Shown piece after piece: positions 1 to 5,463 of a stretch of DNA of 6,291 bases. The stretch is from JABHCC01 sp034658635. Its GTDB lineage: Bacteria > Bacteroidota > Bacteroidia > Bacteroidales > UBA12481. Each line of letters starts with the position of its first letter. The stretch's first letter is position 1. The stretch spans positions 1 through 6,291 of the forward strand of contig JAYEFL010000009.1 in NCBI GenBank assembly GCA_034658635.1. Reading direction: 5' to 3'. The translations under genes were made by a program, and so were the position numbers. The notes below the pieces were generated by a model. The model searched no databases. It was given only the letters and a program-made list of their open reading frames with translations, and had not been told where the DNA came from.

Positions 1-1
1 T

Positions 2-79
2 CCTCATGATCATACCAATATTTACCTGTCAAAAATTCCTGTAGATTTGGGAATCACCAAGGTAAGAAAATCGACATAA
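2..79 (+). CDS. Possible 3' end of an unidentified gene entering from the left edge
   Basis: Frame 2 is open from the window edge to a TAA at 77-79 and gives 25 residues, starting PHDHTNIYLSK and ending KVRKST. The mix of residues and the basic tail look protein-like, and a small hairpin with five Ts starts at the stop codon, as expected at a real gene end. I do not recognise the protein. The HTNIYL segment is faintly like the end of a tyrosine recombinase, but 25 residues are too few to claim that. It would converge with the fic gene, leaving about 50 bp between the two stops. The alternative is chance openness, since 25 codons without a stop is not rare. Confidence 0.35.
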   Translation, partial: PHDHTNIYLSKIPVDLGITKVRKST

Positions 80-95
80 GCAAACAATGCTTTTT
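78..95 (+). terminator. Small hairpin with T-run after the upstream gene
   Basis: AAGCA (78-82) pairs with TGCTT (88-92) across a 5-nt loop and runs into TTTTT (91-95). It begins inside the TAA stop of the possible upstream gene. The stem is only 5 bp with two G/C pairs, so it is a weak intrinsic terminator at best. The T-run lies on the plus-strand side only, so it would serve the left-hand gene and not fic. Confidence 0.3.
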
Positions 96-130
96 AACAA
101 GTATGATATTTGCCGAATTATGTGACACAT

Positions 131-1669
131 TTATTCTGATAAAAAGATTTCCTGAAAAGTAGATTGAAGGTAGTCAATTTCTGTTTGTCTCAGAGCTTTA
201 AACTCTTTCTCTCTGGCTCGTTTCGATAATTTCCCACTGCCCTGCCCCAGAAAACGTACAAGAAGGCTGACCAATTTATCGGGCATATCCAATTGGCTAT
301 CTATTTCCCGTTTAAACTCATCATACCTCTGCAGGTAATTGATCTCCTCCGGGATAATATTCCGGATTGTATCTTCAACACATTCATATAGAAATTCTGC
401 CTGTTTGGTTCCATCATAATATCTGTAATAATCAATACTTTCACTCAGCACCTCAATATTATGATCAGGTGTCTCCTTCCAGTCAATATATTCTATTACC
501 TGATGAGAATAAGATTCTAATATTTGGCGATAATCAAGAATATGATTCAGAATTGATGCAGAAACCGGGAAGATCATTCCTTTTTTGCTAAAACCCTTTA
601 TTGACAGTATATGATGGATAAGGTAGCGATGAATCCGGCCATTCCCATCCTGGAAAGGGTGAATAAAAACGAAACCAAAAGCCACTGAGCTAGCCGCTAT
701 AACAGCATCTATGTCAGCTTCTCCTAAAAGCTTGCTGGTTTGAAGAAGTCCTTCAATCAACTCATCAAGATCTTCCCAACGAGCTGATATATGATCAGGC
801 AATGGTTCTCCGGTTTCCCGATTATGGTCGCCAACAAATCCCCCCTTTATTCTGAATCCCATTTCAACGAGCCGTATGTCTGCAATAACCATCTCCTGCA
901 GTCTCATCAATTCCTGTCTATCAAGGCTTCTTACACCAGCCTGGCCAATCGCTTGACCCCAACGGTGCAATCGTTTATTAATGGCAGGTTCTCCTTCTAT
1001 AGTGAAAGAGGCCTTTGAATCTTTCAAAAGGAGAAATGCAGATGTTCTCTGCACAATATCAGCATGGATATTTTTTAGGTAACGATTATTCTGCTCAGGC
1101 AAAGCAGCCCCAATAAATGCTTCCAGTTTATCTGTCTTAAAAATCAGCGGACAAAACCCTGGTGTTCCGGGTAAGTTATTGATAATCCGATGTCTGGATG
1201 AGCGGATACCAGAGATGGCATACTGAATTTTCTCATCTATCAGTGTGACATAATTCTTAAAGCCAAGATCTGGAAGACTCAACTTCCTTTTCATGAGCCA
1301 TTCAAACAGAAACCATATTTTCCGACTGTATTGACCTGAAGGTTCAGTTTGAATAAGAGCAATCACCTCCTCATCCGACATCTGATTAAAAAGGAGCTTG
1401 AAAAACAGCAGATTAATCCCTTCATACTTCAGGGCAAAAACCAAGTGGTGATATAAACTATCTTCGGGCTCATATGATGAACCAAACACTTTCCAATTGG
1501 GTATCTGATATCCTCTGGCTTTCCTCCCAATAAGAGCCAGTGTGTTGGGCCATGGAAGTTTCAAATGCAAACCCTCGATTATAGCCCCATATCCAACCAG
1601 GATACCAGGCTCAGGTACGGCTCTGCTGTGAAAAACAGGTAATTTATGTGAAAATCGGGTAGTTTTCAT
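131..1669 (-). CDS. fic: Fic family protein adenylyltransferase, class II (inhibitory helix on the N-terminal side)
   Basis: Predicted cytosolic enzyme that transfers AMP from ATP to a hydroxyl side chain of a target protein; the target cannot be read from the sequence. The Fic core motif HPFQDGNGRIHR lies at residues 337-348 and is complete: catalytic H337, the anion-binding DGNG segment and R345. An inhibitory motif of the form [S/T]xxxE[G/N] is present as SFTIEG (221-226). E225 would be the glutamate that blocks ATP, so the enzyme should be autoinhibited by its own N-terminal side (class II). A long N-terminal domain (about 1-200) precedes this, and a helical, charged C-terminal region (about 400-512) follows. 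I chose ATG at 1669 (512 aa); an in-frame TTG at 1681 would add four residues, but it lies inside a repeat unit and has no support as a start. No Shine-Dalgarno is visible. The reading frame is intact. The start region carries a phased repeat array and a TATATTTG box. Confidence 0.93.
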   Translation of the reverse strand: MKTTRFSHKLPVFHSRAVPEPGILVGYGAIIEGLHLKLPWPNTLALIGRKARGYQIPNWKVFGSSYEPEDSLYHHLVFALKYEGINLLFFKLLFNQMSDEEVIALIQTEPSGQYSRKIWFLFEWLMKRKLSLPDLGFKNYVTLIDEKIQYAISGIRSSRHRIINNLPGTPGFCPLIFKTDKLEAFIGAALPEQNNRYLKNIHADIVQRTSAFLLLKDSKASFTIEGEPAINKRLHRWGQAIGQAGVRSLDRQELMRLQEMVIADIRLVEMGFRIKGGFVGDHNRETGEPLPDHISARWEDLDELIEGLLQTSKLLGEADIDAVIAASSVAFGFVFIHPFQDGNGRIHRYLIHHILSIKGFSKKGMIFPVSASILNHILDYRQILESYSHQVIEYIDWKETPDHNIEVLSESIDYYRYYDGTKQAEFLYECVEDTIRNIIPEEINYLQRYDEFKREIDSQLDMPDKLVSLLVRFLGQGSGKLSKRAREKEFKALRQTEIDYLQSTFQEIFLSE

Positions 1670-1766
1670 GCTATTATGCAAAATTCAGGTATCCAAATAT
1701 ATGCAAAAAACAGGTAATTATTGCAATTATTAGGTATTTTTATTCCCATAATGTAAAATTTGGGTA
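1626..1766. repeat. Six-unit 16-bp repeat array across the fic promoter and start codon
   Basis: Six gap-free 16-bp units, plus-strand consensus roughly ATGYAAAAWTCAGGTA, start at 1626, 1646, 1676, 1701, 1721 and 1751. Examples are ATGCAAAATTCAGGTA (1676), ATGCAAAAAACAGGTA (1701) and ATGTAAAATTTGGGTA (1751). GGTA is invariant in all six. Start-to-start distances are 20, 30, 25, 20 and 30 bp, so the array is two triplets of the same geometry exactly 75 bp apart. By eye about two thirds of bases match between the two 75-bp blocks, which points to an old tandem duplication. The first two units lie inside the fic coding region, the third sits just upstream of the ATG, and the others cover the promoter. 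All units have the same orientation and spacings are multiples of 5 bp, mostly close to whole helical turns, as in operator arrays. No DNA-binding partner is identifiable here. Confidence 0.75.
1694..1727 (-). promoter_or_regulatory. Candidate Bacteroidota-type promoter of fic
   Basis: On the minus strand TATATTTG (1701 down to 1694) is a perfect match to the -7 consensus TAnnTTTG. A weak -33 candidate, ATTG (1727 down to 1724), lies 22 bp upstream of it. Transcription would begin near 1688, giving a leader of about 20 nt before the ATG at 1669. One repeat unit (1701-1716) fills the spacer and another (1721-1736) overlaps the -33 candidate, so a protein bound to the array would compete with RNA polymerase. 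Confidence 0.5.
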
Positions 1767-1789
1767 CAACCACAGAAACATTTGCTGCA

Positions 1790-1909
1790 AAAGGCCTTTT
1801 CAAATTGTTGGTCAATGAATTTGCTTTTTTTATTGCCCATCAAGCTCCCAATTGCCCTGGGAACAAATAAATAGGCCAGGTAAAGCTCAGACAAGCTATA
1901 CTTACGTTT
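1790..1909 (-). pseudogene. Minus-strand gene remnant, possibly the start of a carboxymuconolactone decarboxylase-like protein
   Basis: Read on the minus strand from 1909, about 40 residues look like real protein: KRKYSLSELYLAYLF, then VPRAIGSLMGNKKSK, then FIDQQFEKAF. After this the frame turns into a cysteine-rich tail that runs into the fic repeats and stops at 1730. The NKKSKFID..F pattern reminds me of the segment before the catalytic cysteines in small carboxymuconolactone decarboxylase (AhpD-like) proteins, but those cysteines are not recognisable, so the family call is weak. There is no credible start: upstream, the frame continues only as the antisense of the neighbouring ABC-protein fragment, so the join near 1909 looks like a breakpoint. 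I treat it as a truncated, non-functional remnant. Confidence 0.4.
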
Positions 1910-2291
1910 GTATTCTGAATATCTGGTGATTGAATTTTTAAAAGAGCTGGTTCCGGATGTAGAAAAAGTTGCCTTCATTTCTGACGATAGCCCAACGGCA
2001 AAAGGATTGTTGGAAGAGCTTGACAGGGTAAACCTTTCAGTTGAAGTAACCGAGGCTTTTGCAACAAACGATTTCGATTTGTGGAAGGCTAAAGTTGCTG
2101 AGCTACAAGACAAGGTGGATGCAATTGGAATTTTTGTATATAATACTCTGTTAGATGTTAATACAAATGAAAGTTTGATTCCGGCAGATGTTATGCAATG
2201 GACAACTGAAAATAATAACCTACCTGAGTTTTGTGCTTTTGATTTTGGTATTACAATACCAGAAAATACTGATTGGATAATAGTAGAATAG
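1908..2291 (+). pseudogene. Middle fragment of an ABC-transporter substrate-binding protein (ABC_sub_bind type)
   Basis: The 127-codon frame reads like the centre of the lipoprotein-type binding subunits of the ABC_sub_bind family: VEKVAFISDDSPTAKGLLEEL, followed by a segment with VEVTEAFATNDFDLWKAKV, then DKVDAIGIFVYNTL, DVMQWTTENNNLPEF and AFDFGI. Members are usually about 300 residues or more, with a signal peptide or lipobox and further conserved sequence on both sides. Here there is no signal peptide and no ATG; the only in-frame initiator-like codon is TTG at 1908, and an in-frame TAA lies at 1881. Shortly after AFDFGI the similarity appears lost, and a stop follows at 2289. No permease or ATPase partner is nearby. 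I read it as an internal piece truncated at both ends, without internal stops, hence a fairly recent remnant. A short expressed protein is possible but not supported. Confidence 0.7.
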
Positions 2292-2295
2292 ATAT

Positions 2296-2412
2296 TACTT
2301 GCACCGGATTATCTACATTTCCTCTTGCATACAGAAGGTTAACATCCGGAAAGTACTGCTCTAGAATCTCCGGTATTAATTGTCTTCCTGGGCCAGGTTC
2401 TCTATCTTGTGA
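2296..2412 (-). pseudogene. Short minus-strand coding remnant, unidentified
   Basis: Between a TAG (2413-2415) and a TAA (2251-2253) the minus strand is open for 53 codons. The first 39 or so look coding: SQDREPGPGRQLIPEIL, then EQYFPDVNLLYARGNVDNPV. There is no ATG or GTG start, and the distal end overlaps the tail of the ABC-protein fragment, so this cannot be a complete gene. I do not recognise the family. It is most likely the middle of a gene lost on both sides. Confidence is low because a plus-strand frame over the same bases is also partly open. Confidence 0.25.
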
Positions 2413-2471
2413 CTATATGAGGGTTGGGAATTTATAATGAAATGAGATTGTGACCGAAGAAAAATATATTA

Positions 2472-2504
2472 ATTTTCGATTATATCCGAAAATATGTATA
2501 TTTG
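2472..2504 (+). promoter_or_regulatory. Palindrome plus -7 box, promoter/operator of the first AAA/DUF4143 ATPase
   Basis: ATTTTCG (2472-2478) and CGAAAAT (2487-2493) form a perfect 7-bp inverted repeat with an 8-bp spacer. Three bases further on is TATATTTG (2497-2504), a perfect match to the Bacteroidota -7 consensus TAnnTTTG. A -33 element at the usual distance would fall at about 2473-2476, inside the left arm, where only a TTTT is present. A dimeric regulator on the palindrome would therefore cover the promoter. The ATG follows the -7 box by only 3 bp, so the transcript should have little or no leader. Confidence 0.55.
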
Positions 2505-2507
2505 TTT

Positions 2508-3635
2508 ATGATTCAAAGGTTCCTATTTGATAAAATCTGTGACTCAGATCAAGAAGGTAAAGCTATTGTAATTCTGGGTTCAAGGCAAGTTGGAAAAACA
2601 ACTCTGTTGGGTGAATTATCTGCCAGATTTGGTGATTATTTAGTGTTGAATGGTGACGAGCCGGATATTCGTGAGCTATTACATCAGATAAATTCAGATC
2701 GTTTGAAAAGTATTTTTGCTGGAAAATCACTGATAATTATAGATGAGGCTCAAATGATTCCTGACATTGGCTTAACTCTAAAGTTGATTACAGATAGAAT
2801 TGGTGGAATAAAACTCTATGTTTCTGGTTCTTCATCTCTGGAGTTGGCCAATTCAATAAATGAACCTTTAACGGGAAGAAAGTTTGAATTCAAAATGCAT
2901 CCTATTTCCCTTGGGGAAATGATCAAACATCACGGTCTCATTAAAGAAAAGAGGTTGCTTCTGCATCGTATGATTTTTGGTTATTATCCAGAGGTTGTTT
3001 CCTCCTTCGGGAAGGAAATTATTTTACTGAAAGAATTGGTTACCAGTTACTTATATAGAGACATATTATCTTTTGGTCTGATCAAGAAACCTGTTGTGCT
3101 TGATAAGTTATTACGAGCTTTAGCCTTACAGGTAGGAAGTGAGGTTTCTTATAATGAATTGAGTAGAACTTTAGGTGTTGATAAAGAAACAGTCGAAAAA
3201 TACATTGATCTTCTTGAGAAAGCGTTTATTATCTACCGTTTGCATGCGCTTAGTAGAAATGTCAGGAATGAGATTAAAAAGGGGAAAAAGATATATTTCT
3301 GGGATAATGGGATTAGAAATGCTCTAATTGGGAACTTTTTACCATGGGAAAACAGAACTGATCAAGGAGCCCTTTGGGAAAACTTTATTGTTGGGGAAAG
3401 AATGAAACATAATAGTTATTCTGACCATTATGGACATTTTTATTTCTGGAGATCGAGCCAGCAACAGGAGATTGATTTTATTGAAGAAAAAGACGGGACT
3501 TTCATTGCCTTTGAATTCAAAGTTAATTCACGAAAAGTGGCTAAACTCCCAACTACTTTTTCTAAAGCTTATCCTGTTTCATCCTATAAAATAATTTCCC
3601 CTGATAATGTTGAAGAGATTCTTTATAATGCATGA
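2508..3635 (+). CDS. ATP-binding protein, AAA domain with C-terminal DUF4143
   Basis: Member of the large family of prokaryotic AAA-type ATPases joined to a DUF4143 domain; the cellular role of the family is unknown. At 375 residues it has the normal length and an intact frame. The Walker A motif GSRQVGKTT is at 24-32, Walker B LIIIDEAQ at 75-82, a sensor-like VSGSSSLEL at 105-113, and LTGR at 121-124 with a candidate arginine. A helical and winged-helix-like middle follows (about 185-240, including NELSRTLGVDKETVEKYI). The C-terminal domain ends with EIDF (321-324) and EFK (336-338), so D323, E336 and K338 form a PD-(D/E)xK-like signature, as commonly seen in DUF4143 proteins. Start: ATG at 2508 places Walker A at residue 24, typical for the family; a TTG at 2502 lies inside the -7 box and is unlikely. 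It appears to be transcribed alone. Confidence 0.92.
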   Translation: MIQRFLFDKICDSDQEGKAIVILGSRQVGKTTLLGELSARFGDYLVLNGDEPDIRELLHQINSDRLKSIFAGKSLIIIDEAQMIPDIGLTLKLITDRIGGIKLYVSGSSSLELANSINEPLTGRKFEFKMHPISLGEMIKHHGLIKEKRLLLHRMIFGYYPEVVSSFGKEIILLKELVTSYLYRDILSFGLIKKPVVLDKLLRALALQVGSEVSYNELSRTLGVDKETVEKYIDLLEKAFIIYRLHALSRNVRNEIKKGKKIYFWDNGIRNALIGNFLPWENRTDQGALWENFIVGERMKHNSYSDHYGHFYFWRSSQQQEIDFIEEKDGTFIAFEFKVNSRKVAKLPTTFSKAYPVSSYKIISPDNVEEILYNA

Positions 3636-3750
3636 ACATAGTGCTAGACTAGAGTGTGGGTTTAATACCCTATTGCAATCTTTATTCAGGGCTTCATTTG
3701 TAAGACAAATAGTTCTATATTTATATGCGGCAATTCCGTTTATGCAGCCA

Positions 3751-3915
3751 ATGAGCTATTCTGTTGACTATAGAAGCAATAAAGAAGGCACCATTTTGAT
3801 TCGCACTTTCTCGGGCGTTGTCAAAATGGCTGATGTAATATCTTCATGGGATTATGTCCTGAGCAAACACAACAAGAGCAATGAAAGTATTACTGATATA
3901 CCCAGAATATCCTGA
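3751..3915 (+). pseudogene. Truncated small protein, N-terminal part of a SpoIIAA/STAS-like fold (tentative)
   Basis: From ATG at 3751 the frame gives 54 residues beginning MSYSVDYRSNKEGTILIRTF and continuing SGVVKMADVISSWDYVL. The pattern of strand, turn, strand, then helix with the phrase TFSGVV looks like the start of small single-domain SpoIIAA/STAS-like proteins of roughly 120 residues found in Bacteroidota. The likeness ends near SKHNKSN; the last eleven residues overlap the first codons of the radical SAM gene in another frame and have no independent meaning. So the gene seems cut off where the radical SAM gene begins. It might still be made as a short peptide coupled to the next gene through the 35-bp overlap. 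Extending the frame back to ATG at 3607 only adds residues that are not protein-like. The 115 bp between the ATPase stop and this ATG hold nothing I can name beyond a 4-bp GGGT/ACCC hairpin (3658-3670) and a weak TATATTTA box (3716-3723). Confidence 0.4.
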
Positions 3916-5314
3916 TACATACTTTAGCTTTAAGCATGCTTTGCGTTTTATTTCAAAGAAAGCATCAGTGCCACCTCTCGGTTTAATAACGGTATCGGCA
4001 ATGCTTCCATCATCCTGGCAGAAAAGACTGGTTGACCTGAATGTCTCTCCCCTCCTGTCAAGTGATATTGAATGGGCTGATTACGTTTTTATCAGCGCCA
4101 TGTATATTCAGAAGGAATCGGTAAGTGAGATAATTGAGAAATGTACAAAGCATGAAGTGACAATTATTGCTGGCGGTCCGCTTTTTACACATGAATATGG
4201 CAGCTATCCTCAGATTGATCATTTCATTTTAAATGAGGCAGAAATTACTTTACACACCTTTCTTAAAGATATGGAGAATGGAAAGGCTCTCAAAAAAATA
4301 TACAAGACCGCTGGTTTTCCTGACATATCACTGTCCCCTGTTCCCGATTACCATTTATTATCCAGAAAAGATTATGCCTCAGTGAATATTCAGATCTCGC
4401 GTGGATGTCCGTTTTCATGCGATTTTTGTGAAATCCCTTCACTTCTTGGTCACAAAGTAAGGCTGAAAGAGACCTTCCAGATTATCAAAGAACTGGATAC
4501 TCTTTATCACCTGAATTGGCGTGGATCTGTATCGATTGTTGATGATAATTTTATCGGGAGGAAAAAGCACAAATACCCATTTATCTTCAATGTGCAAACC
4601 ACATTGGATATCGCTGATGATGATGAACTGATATCTCTAATGGTTCAGGCCGGAATAAATACCACGTTTATTGGCATTGAAACCCCTTCAGAACAATCTA
4701 TCGACGAATGCAATAAGGTTCAGAACAAGAACCGGGATATGCTTCAATGCGTTAAAAAGATTCAGAAAGCCGGACTACAAGTATCAGGCGGATTTATTTT
4801 AGGATTTGACAGTGATACTCCTGCCGTTTTTCAACAACAAATTGATTTTATTCAGCAAAGTGGAATTGTTTGGGCCATGGTTGGATTACTTAATGCCCCA
4901 AAAAACACGAGACTCTACGAACGCCTTGAAGCAGAAAACAGGCTAACCGTAGAGGCAACCGGGAGCAACACCGATTACACCATGAACTTTATTCCTAAAA
5001 TGGATTCTCAGGAGCTTATGAAAGGATATAAAACAATCATTCACAGCATCTACTCAGCAAAACCATATTATAAAAGGATTCGTCAATTCTTAATCAATTA
5101 CAAACCGGCAAATAAAGGACAAACCAGAATTGAATGGTACTATCTTTCCGCCTTCTTTAAGTCTGTATTCACCATAGGAATCATGACCAAAGGACGACGA
5201 GAATATTGGAAGTTTTTCGCATGGACTTTACTCAATCGCCCGCGTTTATTCCTGGATGCCAGCATGTTCACAATCTGCGGGTATCATTTCAGGAAAGTTT
5301 ACAGAATTACGTAA
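3881..5314 (+). CDS. B12-binding domain radical SAM protein with DUF4070-like C-terminus
   Basis: Predicted radical SAM enzyme of the group that includes the hopanoid methylase HpnP and many uncharacterised relatives; the substrate is unknown. The N-terminal cobalamin-binding fold (about 1-140) begins MKVLLIYPEYPDTYF. The place where classic B12 proteins carry DxHxxG reads LVDLNV (50-55), so the lower-axial histidine is absent; AGGPLFT is at 97-103. The radical SAM core has CPFSCDFC at 176-183, so C176, C180 and C183 form CxxxCxxC for the 4Fe-4S cluster. IVDDNFIG (219-226) and GIETP (265-269) are further core landmarks. The C-terminal part (about 385-477), with tyrosine- and tryptophan-rich helices such as RREYWKFFAWTLL, fits DUF4070. 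Oddly, DDNFIGRKKH runs straight into KYPFIFN; relatives, as I remember them, have a helix of roughly 15-20 residues between these. The start at 3881 matches family N-termini; only a weak AAGAG precedes it. No hopanoid genes are nearby. Confidence 0.9.
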   Translation: MKVLLIYPEYPDTYFSFKHALRFISKKASVPPLGLITVSAMLPSSWQKRLVDLNVSPLLSSDIEWADYVFISAMYIQKESVSEIIEKCTKHEVTIIAGGPLFTHEYGSYPQIDHFILNEAEITLHTFLKDMENGKALKKIYKTAGFPDISLSPVPDYHLLSRKDYASVNIQISRGCPFSCDFCEIPSLLGHKVRLKETFQIIKELDTLYHLNWRGSVSIVDDNFIGRKKHKYPFIFNVQTTLDIADDDELISLMVQAGINTTFIGIETPSEQSIDECNKVQNKNRDMLQCVKKIQKAGLQVSGGFILGFDSDTPAVFQQQIDFIQQSGIVWAMVGLLNAPKNTRLYERLEAENRLTVEATGSNTDYTMNFIPKMDSQELMKGYKTIIHSIYSAKPYYKRIRQFLINYKPANKGQTRIEWYYLSAFFKSVFTIGIMTKGRREYWKFFAWTLLNRPRLFLDASMFTICGYHFRKVYRIT

Positions 5315-5339
5315 TTAACTACGTATTTAATTATGTAAT
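5306..5339 (+). terminator. AT-rich 13-bp hairpin containing the stop codon of the radical SAM gene
   Basis: ATTACGTAATTAA (5306-5318) and TTAATTATGTAAT (5327-5339) pair over all 13 positions with one G-U pair and an 8-nt loop (5319-5326). The TAA stop at 5312-5314 lies inside the left arm. The stem is almost all A/T and is followed by only a short TTTATT stretch, so it could be a weak intrinsic terminator or a 3'-end stabilising structure. Confidence 0.45.
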
Positions 5340-5412
5340 TTATTCAATCAACAATTTACAACAGGCTTGAAATCATGGGTGGAAAACGCAACTACAACCA
5401 CCAGAACACTAT

Positions 5413-5460
5413 TGGATAACTAAATAATTATACCTAAATTAGCCATGGATAACTAAAACA
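5413..5460 (+). promoter_or_regulatory. Repeats before the second ATPase, candidate operator
   Basis: TGGATAACTAAA occurs twice without mismatch (5413-5424 and 5446-5457), 33 bp apart, close to three helical turns. Between them ATACCTAAATTA (5430-5441) matches the core ATAACTAAATAA (5416-5427) at 10 of 12 positions and contains the palindrome CTAAATTAG (5434-5442). The second repeat ends 6 bp before the ATG at 5464. No TAnnTTTG box is visible between 5315 and 5463, so the promoter is unresolved. The rest of this 149-bp gap contains the hairpin described above and a 14-codon ATG frame that I do not consider a gene. Confidence 0.45.
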
Positions 5461-5463
5461 AGC

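Noticed and set aside
367..1018. Two plus-strand open frames (367-591 and 791-1018) of about 75 codons
   Set aside because: Both lie wholly antisense to the intact fic gene and have no recognisable domain; they are shadows of its codon pattern.
1670..1681. TTG start at 1681 for fic
   Set aside because: It adds only four residues, lies inside a repeat unit, and the ATG at 1669 gives the family-typical N-terminus (MKTTRFSHKLPVF).
1626..1766. CRISPR array
   Set aside because: Units are 16 bp and degenerate, spacing is 4-14 bp, and two units are inside a coding region; no cas genes are present.
1730..2113. A 127-codon minus-strand frame as one gene
   Set aside because: Its first half is only the antisense of the ABC-protein fragment (serine-rich shadow). 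Only the part from about 1909 downward looks coding, and it is listed as a remnant.
2502..2507. TTG start at 2502 for the first ATPase
   Set aside because: This TTG is part of the -7 promoter box, so it would not be transcribed; ATG at 2508 fits the family.
131..3635. Fic plus AAA ATPase as a toxin-antitoxin pair or joint defence operon
   Set aside because: The genes are divergent, separated by more than 800 bp of debris, and have unrelated regulatory motifs. The Fic protein carries its own inhibitory motif, so it needs no separate antitoxin.
3881..5314. Naming the radical SAM gene hpnP
   Set aside because: Domain order is shared with HpnP, but many uncharacterised paralogues share it too. 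There are no hopanoid genes nearby and the core appears to lack a segment.
5375..5419. A 14-codon ATG frame before the second ATPase, as a leader peptide
   Set aside because: There is no ribosome-binding site, no regulatory codon run and no attenuator-like structure after it; it ends inside the first repeat by chance of TAA.
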